Assembly (NCBI GenBank): GCA_025175895.1
Contig: CM046003.1
Location: 30,835,245-30,899,244, forward strand
Source: Wurfbainia villosa
Lineage: Eukaryota > Streptophyta > Magnoliopsida > Zingiberales > Zingiberaceae
Direction: 5' to 3'
DNA length: 64,000 bases
The position numbers and the translations under genes are program-made. Under the pieces are notes generated by a model that was not told the DNA's origin, did no database searches, and saw only the letters and a program-made list of their open reading frames with translations. Below, piece after piece: positions 11,788-24,754 of this stretch. Position 1 is the first letter of the stretch, and each line of letters opens with the position of its first letter.

Positions 11788-13188
11788 TGTTAGGACCTGT
11801 ACGCCCGCTAGAGGGGGTGAATAGCAATTCGACGTTTGATGATGGAATTTGATCGTTTGCGTCTACAAATCGTGTTAGCGCAGCATAAATAGAAATAATA
11901 CAATATAAAATGTATAAACACAATCACAACATGAGATGTAACATGGTTCGGAACCGTATGGTTCATACTCCACGGATTGAGCTCTAAAAGCCCTAGCGAT
12001 GCAAATACACACCACTAATCCAATAAACTCCTTCTCCACAACAAGTCGGAGGTGGAGAAATCTCATATAAGTAATTACAACAGTAATACAAGAAGTAAAC
12101 AAGAAAATACAAAATGAATACAATAATCTATGTAAAGAAAACTTTTAAAATGCTCTTTTTGTTGCTTGCTTGTTTGGTTGCTTAAGTTGCAGTTGGAGAT
12201 CCTGAATTGCAGCAGCAAATCGCCCCAAAACTCCTCAAGAAACCTTAGCTAAAATCCTCCCTTCATGATCCTTTTAAACCTGCAACTCGGGCTGATTTTC
12301 ACCTAGCAGTCGACTGATCGGGATCATCAGTCGACTGCTCCTGTAGTCGTTGTCTCACAACGGCATGAGCTACGTTGAATAAGTTCCGATGGATAGACCA
12401 TCAGTCGACTGATCATGCCCATCAGTCGACTAATCAAGTCATCACTCAACTATCAAACTCTAATAGTCGACTCGGAATACACCGATCACCGCTGACGCCT
12501 GTGCCATCACCGATTTCCGGATGGCCGATACCATCGCTAGGCCGCCGCAATGAACTCTAGTCAACTCACATCAGTCAACTCACCATAGTCCCAGTCGACT
12601 AATACACCTCAAACATGAGGTTTTAACCCCAAATATGGTGCCCCATACTTTCTAGACCACCCTTAGCCTAGACCTAAGCCTTCTATCCACCTCCGTCAGC
12701 CTCATGCCTATCGGATCCCTCCAAGTCATCCATGACTTGTTCATTCATACACTAGCTTTCAGGTTCTTCCATCAACTATTGTCATGCTAATGTGGTCTAC
12801 ACTGCCAAGGCACATTGGGCTTACGCTGCTAAGACTCCACTTGGACTTTATGCTGCCAACCCTTGGACTTTACGCCGTCAATATTCCCCTTGGACTTTAT
12901 GCCGTCAATATTCCCCTTGGACTTTCCAATTGCCAAGACTCAAGCTTGGACTTTCCCTTACTAACTCATGTTGGACTTTTCATGCTAAGACCAATGCTTA
13001 GACTTTCCTTTGCCAAGACCTATTCTTGGACTTTCCTTGCCAATCTCTGTTAGACTTTTCATGCGAAGTACTCAAGACTTGGACTTTCCCTTGACAATCA
13101 CATTGTCATACGTTTTATCGAACATCAAAATACCGCTCGAGTCAAACTTGAGTTTGGTCAATCGTGATATGAACCGATTACACCAATA
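11788..13188 (-). mobile_element. 3' LTR of copy A
   Basis: 1401 bp, similar along its length to 16722-18158. It holds CAGTCGACTG-type palindromes (about 12305-12600) and an array of CTTGGACTTT... units (about 12790-13090). Confidence 0.88.
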
Positions 13189-14999
13189 ATCTCCCCCTTT
13201 TTGATGTTTGACAAAACCACATACCTTTGAGTTAGAACATTAACTCAATCCAAACATTAACTTCTCCTCCTTTTTGACATACATAAAAAAGGTCCTCCCC
13301 AAGGAGGTCAATGTCTCATATCCCTATGAGATCTTACAATCTCCCCCTTGGTCTAAAAACATCTAGGACGCCTACAATCTTCCTAGTGATAAGTCTCATA
13401 TCACTCAAGAGAGACACTCCTATGAAGTCTCCCAATTTCCAAATTGAGCATCTCAAATTCTCATTTCTCCCCCTCATGAGGAAGAATAACATCCATCAAC
13501 CCATAATGGATATCTCCCCCTAAAGGTTTGGTTTCCCTTGACCATTGCACCAATAATGTCCTTGGAAAGTCCCTAATCCTATAGTCACTCTAAACCATCA
13601 AAATTAAGGTTAAAAGTTTAACATTGAACTTTCCCACACCTTAAAATTGATACACACCCTAACAACTCTCCTAATCTATATCCAATGAATTTTCATCCTT
13701 TCTAATGCTTTCCAAAGCATATCCTAGGGTTAGAAGTGGTTAGAGAACCTTACCATAGCTGAAACATGGGCTACACATCCTTGTTTAACCGAAATCAACT
13801 CTGGCAGTCAACTCTGACAGTAATCAGTCGACTGCCCTATACATCAGTCAATTGTCATTTGATGGAAGTCGACTGATAACTAAAATTTTTGAATTTCAAT
13901 TATCAAAAATGAACTTTAGAAATTCATAAATAATTATATGTATTTTAAAAAATCATGAAAATTCATACGTACATTACTTATAAGCAATACAATAGGTGAA
14001 AATTATGTGAAAAATAATTTACCCATAAAATAGTCAAATTGATACAAAGCTTAAAAGTGAAGAAAAACTTCAATATTTGAGCTCACTTTGAATCAAAAGC
14101 ATCAATGGTGACTTCTATCAAAAGATAGATTGCACTAAGATTTTTTAAAATGATTTTCAAATTGGTTTAAAACCTTATATTGGATCATGTTCTTTGGGAT
14201 CAATGTACATGGCTTGAATATAAGCTTTCCCAATGATCCATCCATGATTTTAGATGAGTTTGAGTTCATCTAGATACAAAAACTATGCACCTTGAACTTA
14301 ACTCATTTCCTAACATCTCACATATGTCTAAAGTATATGAAAACACATACAAGTCAGTTTGATGTGAGATGTGGGTTTTGGTTCATCTTAAACTAGGGTT
14401 TCATGTATTTTTCTAAGGCAACACTACTTGATTCCCTTATACATCGAACTTCAAGTCATGTCATAGTCCTTAATTCAATTTTATTAATGCATAAAATGAT
14501 CATGGTATAAAAGATAACATAAATAAGCATAGCCAATGATCATGATGTCATGACATATGATTAAATCTAAATATACATGACATTAAAAGACAAACCCTAA
14601 GCATAATCATGACATTTATATGATTTAAATGAATATGATGTCATGACATGGTATATGAAAATCAAGACATGGCAAATAAAATATAAAGGTATATAATACC
14701 TAAATTTTAATATTAATTATCATTTGTTATTATTAAATCCATTTTGCCATATTACCATTTATCTCTCAAGTGTATTAAAAACCCAAAATGACACACCTCA
14801 ACCTTTAAACCTAGTTTGTGTCAATTTGATTGATTTTTCATAATTCTTAAATTGCATTTGCACATCCTAAAAATCTTTAGGATTAAAAATCATTCTTATT
14901 TTCAAAGTACCTCATTACCTTGGAAATTATCTAAAGTGTCACATTTACCATGGTTAGGTTAACTACCTATCCATTCAAGGTTGACACACCCTAACCCAT
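13189..14999 (-). other. Noncoding 3' region of copy A
   Basis: AT-rich sequence between the gag stop and the 3' LTR, conserved in copies B, C and D. It contains ATGTCATGACAT-type palindromes (about 14540-14650) and several polypurine tracts (minus strand) near 13200-13520. No coding potential was seen. Confidence 0.7.
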
Positions 15000-16654
15000 T
15001 TAGTGTGAATCTATCACGCTCCTAGGAACCCAATATCTATTGGAGCTCCTTGGATTTACTAGGTATTCGATAGGGATAACTTCCTTAGATACCCTCCTAA
15101 TAACTCTCCTAGGCTTAGAAGCCTTGGTCATTTGGGTCTTGCCTAGGTTAGCTCTAGGGGTAACTCCCCTTGTAACCTTCTTAATGGCTTCCCTAGGTTT
15201 TCTTGAAACCCTAGCCACTAGGCACCTACCTTGGTCAACCTTAGGGATGACTTCTCTATTGACCTTGGTTTTCCTAGACCAAACTTGAGTTCCATAGTCG
15301 AATAGAACATTATGATAGGTCTCTTGGACTTGGGTTTGTGACCCAAACCTTTCTTGCCCTTGGTTGACTCTTGTCTCCTAGGCCCTTGACTTTGACCATT
15401 TGACCCAATTTGATTTTGTATATTCCTAAGGGAGTTTTCCATTTTTCTCAAGACTTGATTTTCCTTTTCTAATATCTCAATTTTTAATTTTTCATTAACT
15501 CTTGAGATATTCTCCTTTCGAGGCATATGTCTAGTCCATTTAGGATTAATGCCTAGGTGGTTCTCTATCTTCCTAATGGTCTCCCTAGGAAGGAATTTTC
15601 TAGGGACATTAGTCCTAAATTTATCCTTATTACTAAAATGGACATGCTTAGCTCCTAAACAATAAAACCTATTATTTCTACTAGCATGCTTTTCATGATG
15701 AATAGCAAGTGTATTAAGATTATCTCTAGCATTCTTTTTACTATAAAATTTAGAAGGTGTTTTATTAAATTTTACCTTAGGGATTGCTTTAGAAGCTCCC
15801 CCTACTTGTGATGCTCCTTCTTGACTCTTTTTCTTCCCCCTAGGGCATTAACTCCTATAATGCCCATTTTGTTGATACTTGAAGCAAATCATGTGCTCCT
15901 TGCTTTTAATTGTGGGGACACCGACATTCTTGACCTTTGGAGCCGGTTGAGCCTTCTTGACCTTTTTAGGACACTTGCTCTTGTAGTGTTCATATTCCCT
16001 ACACTCAAAACACATTATATAAATTTTATTTTGAGATGATGTGCTTGAGTTACCTAGGGTGGTGGTCAATGTCGAAGTTGGTTCTTCTTTATCTCTCCCG
16101 GATGTTGAGGCTTCCTCTTGATCCGACATGAAAGGTGATCTAACTTCCTCCCCCTCAATCCTAGAGGTGGAGACTTCTTCTACTTCTACCTCTTCCATCA
16201 ATTTCGATCTGGATGTTGATTCTCTATCAACCTCCGAATCCTCACTTTCTTGTGAGGATGATGAACTTACTTCTTTGGGCTCCTCCTCCTCTTGAGCCAG
16301 TGATGGGTCTTCATGGAATCTTTCCACTTTTCTCCATAGCTCCTTGGCATCCATGTAGTTCTCTAAACTAGACACAATATTATTAGGTATTAGATCAATC
16401 AAGAATTTCATTACCTTCTTATTTTTCTCAAACCCTTAGAGTTGTTCCTCGGTCCATCTCTTCATCTTGAGGAAACCTCCCTTTGGTCCTCTAGGATAGT
16501 TAAATCCCTCTATCAAAATGGACCATTCTTCAAAGTCCCTCATCATGATGAAGTCTTCAATTCTTCCCTTCCATGAATTGAAGTCTTCTCGTCCATAAAG
16601 CGCATACAAAATTGGGGTGTTGATGTCCCATCCCAATTTGTCTTTGAATTACAT
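15000..16654 (-). pseudogene. Copia-type gag of copy A, broken
   Basis: The expected start ATG is at 16654-16652, but codon 2 is TAA (GAA in copy B). The N-terminal block reads DINTPILYALYGREDFNSWK. A stop falls near 16437, then a 187-codon frame (16411-15848) carries the acidic linker and the first CCHC knuckle CFECREYEHYKSKC. The second knuckle is damaged (CFKYQQNGHYRS, then a stop). A frameshift near 15290 precedes the basic tail that ends ...NRYWVPRSVIDSH at 15000. The order (capsid block, E/S-rich linker, two knuckles, coiled coil, basic tail) is the same in all family members. Confidence 0.85.
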
Positions 16655-16707
16655 CTTTCCCTCTAGCATCTTTTGCTCCCGGGTGTTAGTCCATAGAAGA
16701 ACTCCAA

Positions 16708-16719
16708 GCTCTGATACCA
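16708..16719 (-). other. Primer binding site of copy A
   Basis: On the minus strand TGGTATCAGAGC, complementary to the 3' end of initiator Met tRNA, begins 3 bases inside the 5' LTR end. Confidence 0.9.
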
Positions 16720-16721
16720 CT

Positions 16722-18158
16722 TGTTAGGACCTTTGCGCCCGCTAGAGGGGGTGAATAGCGATTCGACGTTTGATGATGGAATTTGATCATTCGTGTCTAC
16801 AAATCGTGTTAGCGCAGCGGAAATAGAAATAATACAATATAAAATGTACAAACACAATCACAACATGAGATGTAATGTGGTTCGGAACTGTATGGTTCCT
16901 ACTCCATGGATTGAGCTCTAAAAGCCCTAGCGATGGAAATACACACCACTAATCCAATAAACTCCTTCTCGACAATAAGTCGAAGGTGGAGAAACCTCGT
17001 ACAAGTAATTACAACAGTAATACAAGAAGTAAACAAGCAAATACAAAATGAATACAACAATCTATGTAAAGAAAACTTTACAAATGCTTTTTTTGTTGCT
17101 TGCTTGTTTGGTTGCTTGAGTTGCACTTGGAGATCCTGAATTGCAGTAGCAAATCGCCCCAAAACTCCTCAAGAAACCTTAGCTAAAATCCTCCCTTTGT
17201 TCTCCTTTTAAACCTACAACTCGGGCTGATTTTCGCCTAGCAGTCGACTGATCGGGACCATCAGTCGACTGCTCTTGTAGATGTTGTCTCACAACGGCAT
17301 AAGCCACGTTGGATAAGTTCCAATGGATAAACTATTAGTCGACTGATCATGCCCATCAGTCGACTGATCAAGTCATCACTCGATTGTCAAATCCTAATAG
17401 TCGACTCGGAAACCTTCTCGCGGCTCGAATACTGACGAGTCGACCGATCTCCGATCACCGACTTCCCAAGCCATCACCGATTATCGATGTCGGCAATGAT
17501 CGCTAGGCCGCCTCGCAATCAAACTCTAGTTGACTCACATCAGTCGACTGACCATAATCTCAGTCGACTGATATATCTCAAACATGAGATTTTAACACTA
17601 AGTATAGTGCCCTCATACTTGCTAGACCACTCTTAGCCTAGATCTAAGCCTTCTAGCCACCTCTGTTAGTCTCATGCCTATCGAATCCCTCTAAGTCATC
17701 CATGACTTATTCATCCATATGCTAGCCTTCAGGCGCTTCCATCAATTATTGTCATGCTAATGTGGTGTACACCGCTAAGGCACATTGGGCTTACGTTGGC
17801 AAGACTCCGCTTGGACTTTATGCCGCCAACCATTAGACTTATGTTGTCAAGACTCCACCCTTAGACTTTACGCTGCCAATATTCCCCTTGGACTTTTCAA
17901 TTGCCAAGACTCAAGCTTGGACTTTCCCTTGTCAACCCATGTTGGACTTTCCATGCCAAAACCAATGCTTAGACTTTCCCTTGTCAAGACCCATGCTTGG
18001 ACTTTCCTTGCCAACCCATATTGACTTTTCATGCCAAATACTCAAGACTTGGACTTTCTCTTGACAATCACATTGTCATACGTTTTGTCGAACATCAAAA
18101 TATCGCTCGAGTCAAACTCAAGTTTGGTCAATCGTGACCTGGGCCGATTGTACTAACA
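16722..18158 (-). mobile_element. 5' LTR of copy A
   Basis: 1437 bp, pairs with 11788-13188. On the minus strand it begins TGTTAGTACAATCGGCC and ends GGTCCTAACA. It contains the two family arrays (hairpin-like CTTGGACTTT units at about 17780-18060 and CAGTCGACTG palindromes at about 17240-17570). Confidence 0.9.
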
Positions 18159-18512
18159 AGCAGGATATAGAGGAATTCCCCGTAATCCCCCAACCCTATT
18201 TTTCTGTCAATACCACATGGACTATGGGCATACCAATGACTAGTGTTTGAAGCTACAAAGCAAGCTAGAGCGTATTAGAGCCCAATATCCTCACCTACAA
18301 CTGCAGTTGGGAGGACGAACCGAGAGAGGTCGCAAAGTCGAATGTTGTCCGTCCCGGACCTTACAATAGAAGATCTCAAGCTATCCCCCCCCCCCTCCCC
18401 CGTTGGGCCTAGTGCAACCCAATCCTGGAGGTGTCTCTCAAGAAGGATCAGCTAGTGAGGGGGAGTTAGTTGCTTTGGGTGATGCCCCTACTCGGGGGTT
18501 ATTAATGTTATT

Positions 18513-19010
18513 GTGGGAGGACCCACTGATGGAGACTCCAACAAAGCTAAGAAATCTTATGCTCGCCTCATGAAAAGTTTGGCTATCGGAGAAGACCGGG
18601 TCATTCAGAGCATGCCTCGGATATACTTTGGACTTGAAGATCTTCAAGGTAGCCTCCTATCTCATACCAATGCCCTAATAGTTAGGGTCACCCTTGTAAA
18701 TTATTTGATAGCTCGAGTCCTAGTTGACTCAGGAAGCGCTGTTAACATTCTCTTTTAGGAAGCTTTTGAGAAAATGCAACTAAGAAATGTGTAATTAGAA
18801 GATGTTTCAGCTCCTCTATTTGGGTTTGTCGGACACATAGTGCATCATGTAGGGCAAATTTCTTTACCTCTTACCTTGGGCACAAAACCAAGCCAAAAGA
18901 CTAATATGATTCCTTTCCTTGTGGTGGATTCTCCTTCCACCTATAATTCTATTTGGGTCGCCCTTTTCTATTAATTTTTTAGGCAGTAGCTTCTCCCTAC
19001 CACCAAAAGA
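18513..19010 (+). pseudogene. Tat aspartic protease region (element F)
   Basis: The frame reads YLIARVLVDSGSAVNILF, the DSG active-site motif of retroviral-type protease, at about 18690-18756. It is followed after a stop by PLFGFVGHIVHHVGQISLPL and LVVDSPSTYNSIWVALF, the usual downstream protease blocks. Stops at 18757 and 18793 and a frameshift near 18960 break it. Its gag lies upstream across insertion A. Confidence 0.85.
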
Positions 19011-19194
19011 TCAATTTCCCTGTAGGCCAGCTCATTGGAGAAGTCCGAGGAGAGTATAGGGCAGCTCAGAGCTATTATATCCAGATGGTGAGGGATAACC
19101 AGAAGAAAGCCTGAGTAGATGATCCCAAAGGGAAGGTTGTCGCTACCTCAGGAGTATATGTGTTGGAAGAAGCCTTATCCAAAACAAAAAAAAA

Positions 19195-20590
19195 ATGGAA
19201 GAAGGCAAGCCTGTAGAGATAGCCTCTAGGAAAGTAAATCAAATAGCACAACAGTTGGAGGTGAAGGAAGAACTCATCGCTTGCCTACGAAGGAATGGAG
19301 ACATCTTCGCCAAAGATGTGCATAACCTCACAGGGATTGATCTCCGAATCACCGAGCATCATCTCAACATTATCCGAGGAGCTCGGCCAGTTCAACAAAA
19401 GAGCCGACACTTCGGACTAGAAAAAGACAAATTTATTACCGAGGAAGTGGATAAGTTGTTACAAGCTAGTCACATTAGAGAAATTCAATTCCCCGAGTGA
19501 GTCTCAAATATAGTATTGGTCTCCAAGCCTTCTGGGCAGTGGAGGATGTGTATTGACTTTTGTGATTTAAATAAAGCATACCCTGAAGACTACTACCCCT
19601 TGCCTCATATTGATCAGTTGGTAGACTCTACTGTGGGGTATGAAGTGGTATCACTTATGGATGCTTACTAAGGGTATCACCAAATCCCCTTAGTAGAGGA
19701 GGATTAGAAGCGGGTTAGCTTTGTAACGACAGGAGGGTTGTATGCCTATGTGGTGATGCCCTTTGGGTTAAAGAATGCGGGAGCCACCTACCAAAGGCTT
19801 ATGGACAAGATATTCATTGAACAAAAAGGCAAGAATGTGGAAGTGTATGTTGATGATATTCTAGTAAAATCAAGATTCACTCGGGGTTTAGTGCAGGATC
19901 TTGAAGAGACATTTACTACCCTTAGACAGTACAACATGAAGTTAAATCTAAAGAAGTGTTTGTTTGGGGTAAAAAGTGAAAAATTCCTAGGATATATCGT
20001 GAATGAAAAAGGATTATAGGCTAACCCGAAAAAAGTTCAAGCCTTATGTAATATGAAGTCCCCCACTAACTTGCGGGAAACACAGAAGCTAGTTGGGAGG
20101 ATTGTTTCATTGTCTCAGTTCATTGCCAGATCGGGGTCTACCCTTTTTCTCGATTCTGAGAAAGGGCACTCGGTTTCAATGGGATGAGAAGTGTGAGCAA
20201 GCTTTCCAAGATCTGAAGAAATACCTAGCGGAGCTCCCGTTACTAGCTAAACCTATTTCGGGAGAACGGTTGTAGGTATACTTAGCTATATCAGAAGGGG
20301 CAATCAGTTCAGTGTTATTGAAACAGGAAGGTTCTCAACAACAACTTATTTATTACACCAGCCATATATTGAAGGGGGTAGAGTTGTGATACACCGAATT
20401 GGAAAAGCTAGCATACATTCTGGTCTTAACTGCTCGTAAGTTGAGGTCATATTTCTTAGCTCATCCGATGAATATGTTGACAAACAGTGAGCTAGGTCGG
20501 GTGGTCACTAAACCTAATTCTTCAGGGAGATTAGCCAAGTGGGTTGTGAAGCTGAGTGAGTATGATATGTACTATCATCCTTGAACTCCT
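19195..20590 (+). pseudogene. Tat reverse transcriptase and RNase H (element F)
   Basis: RT blocks are in order: KPSGQWRMCIDFCDLNKAYP, YPLPHIDQLVDS, SLMDAY, MPFGLKNAGATYQRLMDKIF and the catalytic VYVDDILVKS (about 19848-19875). The connection and first RNase H follow to about 20584 (LTARKLRSYFLAHPMNMLTN, YDMYYHP). At least four stops (near 19498, 19669, 19707 and 20017) and a frameshift around 20090 disable it. The enzyme would copy the element RNA into cDNA. Confidence 0.9.
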
Positions 20591-20605
20591 ATTAAAGCTC
20601 AGGCG

Positions 20606-21046
20606 TTGGTTGATTTCCTAGCTGAAGTGCTAATGGATGTGGAGAATAGTTTGGAAAAAGAAAAAGGGGGGAAGGGTGCATGGAACATCTTTGTAGATGG
20701 ATCTTCAGGAGCCGGAGGAAGCAAAGTCGGAGTAGTACTCATATCCCCATCAAACGAAGAAACTCGTATAGCTATTCGCTTGGGATATAAAGCATCCAAT
20801 AATGAGGTAGAGTATGAGGCTATTTTGGTTGGATTACAGGCAGCTCGGATAGTGGAGGCCACTTTAGTCATAATCCATTCAGATTCTCAATTGGCCGTGT
20901 CACAACTCAAGGGTGATTTTGCCATTCGGGAGGATAGGTTACAAAAATACTTTGTAGCTTTTGAAAAAGGAAAGACTCATTTTCAGGAGGTAACCCTACA
21001 ACAAATTCTGAGAGAGGAAAATAGAAGGGCGGATGAGTTGGCCTGA
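20606..21046 (+). pseudogene. Second (archaeal-type) RNase H of Tat element F
   Basis: A 146-codon frame has the hallmark blocks WNIFVDGSSGAGGSKVGVVL, ASNNEVEYEAILVGLQAAR, IIHSDSQLAVSQLKG and REENRRADELA. These carry the D-E-D-D catalytic residues of the type I RNase H acquired by Tat elements. It follows the first RNase H directly. The frame ends at a TGA where normal copies continue toward integrase. This domain places the element in the Tat clade. Confidence 0.92.
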
Positions 21047-21109
21047 CTGGCTAGTGCCTTAGATGGATGGAGATCTAAAGATTCTTTATGCATAGAAGTC
21101 CCTCATTCC

Positions 21110-22396
21110 TTGGTGGTGCACAATGTGGAAGAAGTAGTGCAGGAAAGTAATAGTACATCTAACTGGAGAACTGACATTATGGCTTATCTGCAACATGGAA
21201 ATATTTTGGCTGAAGGTGGAGTAGCATCAGCTTTGTTAAAAAGAGTGAAGAGATGTGTAATTATTGATGGGACCCTATACAAGACGTCCTTTGGCCGACC
21301 ACTATTGAAGTGTCTCAGGAAAGAAGACGCTGAGTGGGTACTTAGAGAAATACATGAAGGATGTTGTAGCAACCATTTGAGAGGAAGGGCGTTAACTCGG
21401 AAAGTGCTATTAGCCGGATACTTTTGGACAACTCTTCATTAAAATGCAACATGCCTAGTGCAGCCTTGTCTAGTCTGTCAAAAGCATAGCAACAGGGCAG
21501 AGAGATCCGTCGAGTTGATGAAGGCTATAGTCACTTCTTGCCCCTTTGATCAGTGGGGAATGGACATAGTCGACCCGATGCCTACAACCCCTTTACAGAA
21601 GAAATTCTTATTATATAGTGGTTGTGGATTACTTTTTCAAAAGGGTGGAAGCTGAACCTTTAACCAAGATCACAGAGAATGCGGTGATATAGTTCCTTTG
21701 GAAGAATATCATCTGCCGTTATAGAGTTCCACGAAAGTTTGTTAGTAACAATGGACGTCAGTTCTAGGGCCGAAAGATTAGGGAGTGGTGCCAAAGTCTC
21801 AATATTTAATAGGCCTTCACCTCAGTAGCTCATCCCCAAGCCAATGGTCAGGTGGAAGTAGTTAATAGAATTCTAATTCAAGGGTTAAAAACCAAGTTGG
21901 GGGCCAAGCGAGGGAATTGGATGAACGAGTTGCCCGAGATATTATGGGCTTACCAAACTACACCCAAAACAGCGACTGGAGAAACCTCATTCAGTCTAGT
22001 GTATGGAACTGAAGCAGTCATCCCGGTGGAAGCCATTTTGAATAGCACCCGAGTTGAAACTTACGAGCCAAAATAGAACCAAATTGTGAGATGTATTGAA
22101 TTAGATTTATTGGAAGAAATACGAGAACAAGCTCGAATCCGGACTGAAGCATACAAGCAAAGAATACACAAGTCTTCAACAAGAAGGTAGTGTCGAAGAT
22201 GTTTCAAGAAGGTGACTTAGTTTTACGCAAAGTCAATCCAATTGGAGGTCCTAAAAAGCTAGCCCCTAATTGGGAAGGACCTTATACAGTCACTCGCCGA
22301 GTTGCTGAATCGACATACTACTTAAAAGATGCTGAGGGCAAGGAACTACCTAGGCCCTGGAATGCAGTGCATTTAAAATATTTTCATATCATATAA
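21110..22396 (+). pseudogene. Tat integrase (element F), broken
   Basis: The zinc-binding part has H...H (HEGCCSNH) and C..C (CLVCQKH), and the core starts PFDQWGMDIVDPMP. Frameshifts around 21620-21850 break the core. It resumes as VNRILIQGLKTKLG and LPEILWAYQTTPKTATGETSF, and ends with the C-terminal domain (GDLVLRKVNPIGGPKKLAPNW... NAVHLKYFHII) at 22396. It would insert the cDNA into host DNA if intact. Confidence 0.9.
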
Positions 22397-22992
22397 TCGA
22401 GAGGCATCAATGATAAGAGTTATCTTTTACATGTTTGCTATTAATCCCAAAAAGGAGGAATGCAACTTAAATACAGTTTCATATCGTTGCAACCAATAAT
22501 TGTTTACAATTATCAAGAGAAGGAAAGTAAAGACATTACAGCCTAAAAGGTTTATGAGGGTATCATTTGAAACTGATCTTCCGATTTAGAAAGGGAGAAA
22601 TTAAGGGACATCAATGAGAAGGGTTATTTGTTACAAGTCTATTATTAATCAGTAGAAAGGAGAAATGAAACTTAAATATCGTTCTATATTATTGAAATCA
22701 GTAATTGTTTACAACCACAAGAAGAAGAAGAAAACAAAAAAGTTACAACCTAAAATGATTGAGGGATAGCGTCTAAAATTAATTTCCCAATTTAAAAAAG
22801 GAGTTGGTTGATGTGCCGGAGGGTATCCCTGAGCGACATACTATCTGACTGCCTCACATTGAAACCATCCTTGAATGTGGCTTGTATCAAGGGCTTCAAG
22901 CGTTCTTGTCGGTGTTTGTCAGTAGCATGCACATCCTGGCGGAACTTTATGCAGCACTCCCTGTGCTCCAAAAAGTCTTGACTGTTTCGGTG
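22397..22992 (+). other. Spacer between Tat pol and the antisense ORF region
   Basis: Purine-rich, noncoding DNA. Two related segments occur: AATCGAGAGGCATCAATGATAAGAG... (about 22395-22560) and GGGACATCAATGAGAAGGG... (about 22605-22760), an imperfect direct repeat of about 200 bp. A minus-strand coding-like texture begins near 22993. Confidence 0.5.
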
Positions 22993-24754
22993 ATATTAGC
23001 GTGAAGTTTGAGTGATAGTATTAGTCAAGATGTATATGCCCTGAGATTGGGAGGCATGGTCTTGTTGTATGATTCTTGACATGTCCACCAAATCCCATCG
23101 CATTGACGCTGAGACTTCTTCCACAACTTCAGTATAAACCCTAGGGCGAGCCACTTCGTGCCTCACTTGCTGCAAGGAAACTTCATGTCGGTGCGCTTGA
23201 GAAAGGGCTTGATTTCTCTCTAATGTCAAAGTTGAACTGTGGCAAATCTCCCTACTTACTTGGGCTCGTAGGGAAGTTATAGTCTCGGCATCTCTTTGTT
23301 GTTGTTGTTAAGCCTTTGATAGTTGAGCACGACATTGAGCCAATTCTTGAAGCAAGGAATTTTCTCTCTGTTTAAACATTTCTTGGGATGTTGAACTGGC
23401 GATGGATTATTGCAAAGTTTGTTGCTAGAGCTGTATTTGATAATGGGAAAAAGAGCACTTCAGCTCTTGGTAATTCGTCATCACCTAAAGACAACAAGTT
23501 AGAGAAAGGGTCATTATTGAAGGTGCATGTGAGAATGGCTTAGAGAAGCTTACCAGTTCCAGAGCATGTTGCATGCTTTCCATCCATGGTAGTAATTCAT
23601 CCAAATTGAGGATGTGTGAGTCTCTTACAGAAGGAAAAGGAGTAGAAGCAATGAGGTTGGTTCACTCATAATTGGTGAAGGATGATGTGCCATCGAGAAC
23701 TGTTCTATTAGCTTAAAAGGAAAAAGAAGGGAGGTTCCGGAGGAAAAAGGAGAAAAATCACTGCAAGGTGGGGGGTGGGGGGGTTAGGGTTTTGGCTTGA
23801 AGATGGGGAACTCAAGGTTATGAAGACAAAGGGAAAGAAGGAAGGGAAATCGGGGATGTCACAAGTGGTAGGGAGGTAAGAATGTCAGTGGTAAGGGAGG
23901 ATGTGAAACTGATGAATAAAAGGGTTGCACCCAAAGAACTTCCTTCGGAGCAGACGGAGGTGGAAGATGGGAGGGGGAGGCTTAATGGCGCAGTAAGAAG
24001 TTTAGAAATTATCAACTAAATAATGAAAGAGGGGGTACCTTCTGAAGATGGGAGGGAAATAGGAAAAGGGGAGTTAAACGGTCCAGGTGACATGAACATT
24101 GGGGTGGAAGCTATGGCGGATGACATGATGGTAGTTGGAAAGGATGTGACAGTGGGAAGCTCCTCTTCAACTAGGGAAGAGGTGCTAGAGGGAAAATTAG
24201 GGTTGGACTTTTGAGGGAGGTTATCAAGAATCATAAGAGGATTGGCAGAAAAGGGGGTATCTAAAGGGGAAGGTAATGTTTTTGATAGGGTTGATGAAAT
24301 GGAAGAGGAAGTAAGCCTGACAGGAGTTGATTCAGTGGGTGTAAGCGAAGTAAACGAAGAAGAGGGGCCAATGGTAGAGGCATATTCTTCCTGAATTCAT
24401 CGGTGTGCAGCTCCTCGCAGTCTAGTTTTTATATGTAAGAATGTTGGAGGCGGCACAGGGTCACATAGAAGTGGGGGAAAAGAGGAGGAATGACTAGGGT
24501 TTGGTGACAACGTAGACGGGGAGAGGGAAGACGGGAATACCTGCGGGAGATTGGTGGTAGAAGACTGTGGGGCAGTAGAAAATGATGTTGTCAAGGAAGA
24601 AGGAGGTGATGCTAAGAAGAAAGCCACTAAAGGAGGCTCCACGGGAGCTGAAGCCACAGTGGGCGATAGTGCAGGGTTGGCAAGCATCTAAACGGAGTAC
24701 ATCGGGTCATTTGGCAGTTGTCGGAAAGCCACATTCTTTAAGCGAGCCTTCATC
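22993..24754 (-). pseudogene. Antisense ORF region between Tat pol and 3' LTR (degenerate)
   Basis: Read on the minus strand, a frame starts near 24754 (MKARLKNVAFRQLPNDPMYS), meets a stop, and continues as a Pro/Ser/Thr-rich stretch through 24397. It continues in other frames to about 23818. A Gln/Glu/Arg-rich heptad-like stretch (ENSLLQELAQCRAQLSKA; LERNQALSQAHRHEVSLQQV) ends at 22996 and looks like a coiled coil. Antisense extra ORFs between pol and 3' LTR are known from Tat/Retand-like elements; function is unknown. Stops and frameshifts make this copy a remnant. A possible intron near 23560 cannot be excluded. Confidence 0.55.

Larger units (their letters stand above)
11788..18158 (-). 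mobile_element. Gag-only Copia-type LTR retrotransposon (TR-GAG-like), copy A
   Basis: It spans 6.37 kb with TSD AGCAG on both sides (11783-11787 and 18159-18163). LTRs are at 11788-13188 (3') and 16722-18158 (5') in minus orientation. The internal 3.5 kb encodes only gag followed by about 1.8 kb of noncoding DNA; no protease, integrase or RT is present. LTR ends are TGTTGG...TAACA, and the 3' LTR start is mutated (CAATA at 13184-13188 on the plus strand). The PBS matches initiator Met tRNA. It must have used enzymes of an autonomous partner. Confidence 0.9.

Noticed and set aside
12784..13053. Repetitive W/L/C/K-rich open frames (also at 32778-33331, 39128-39587, 46403-46877, 56146-56894 and 61574-61980)
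   Set aside because: They are translations of the CTTGGACTTT unit array in the LTRs, open on both strands in several frames; not proteins.
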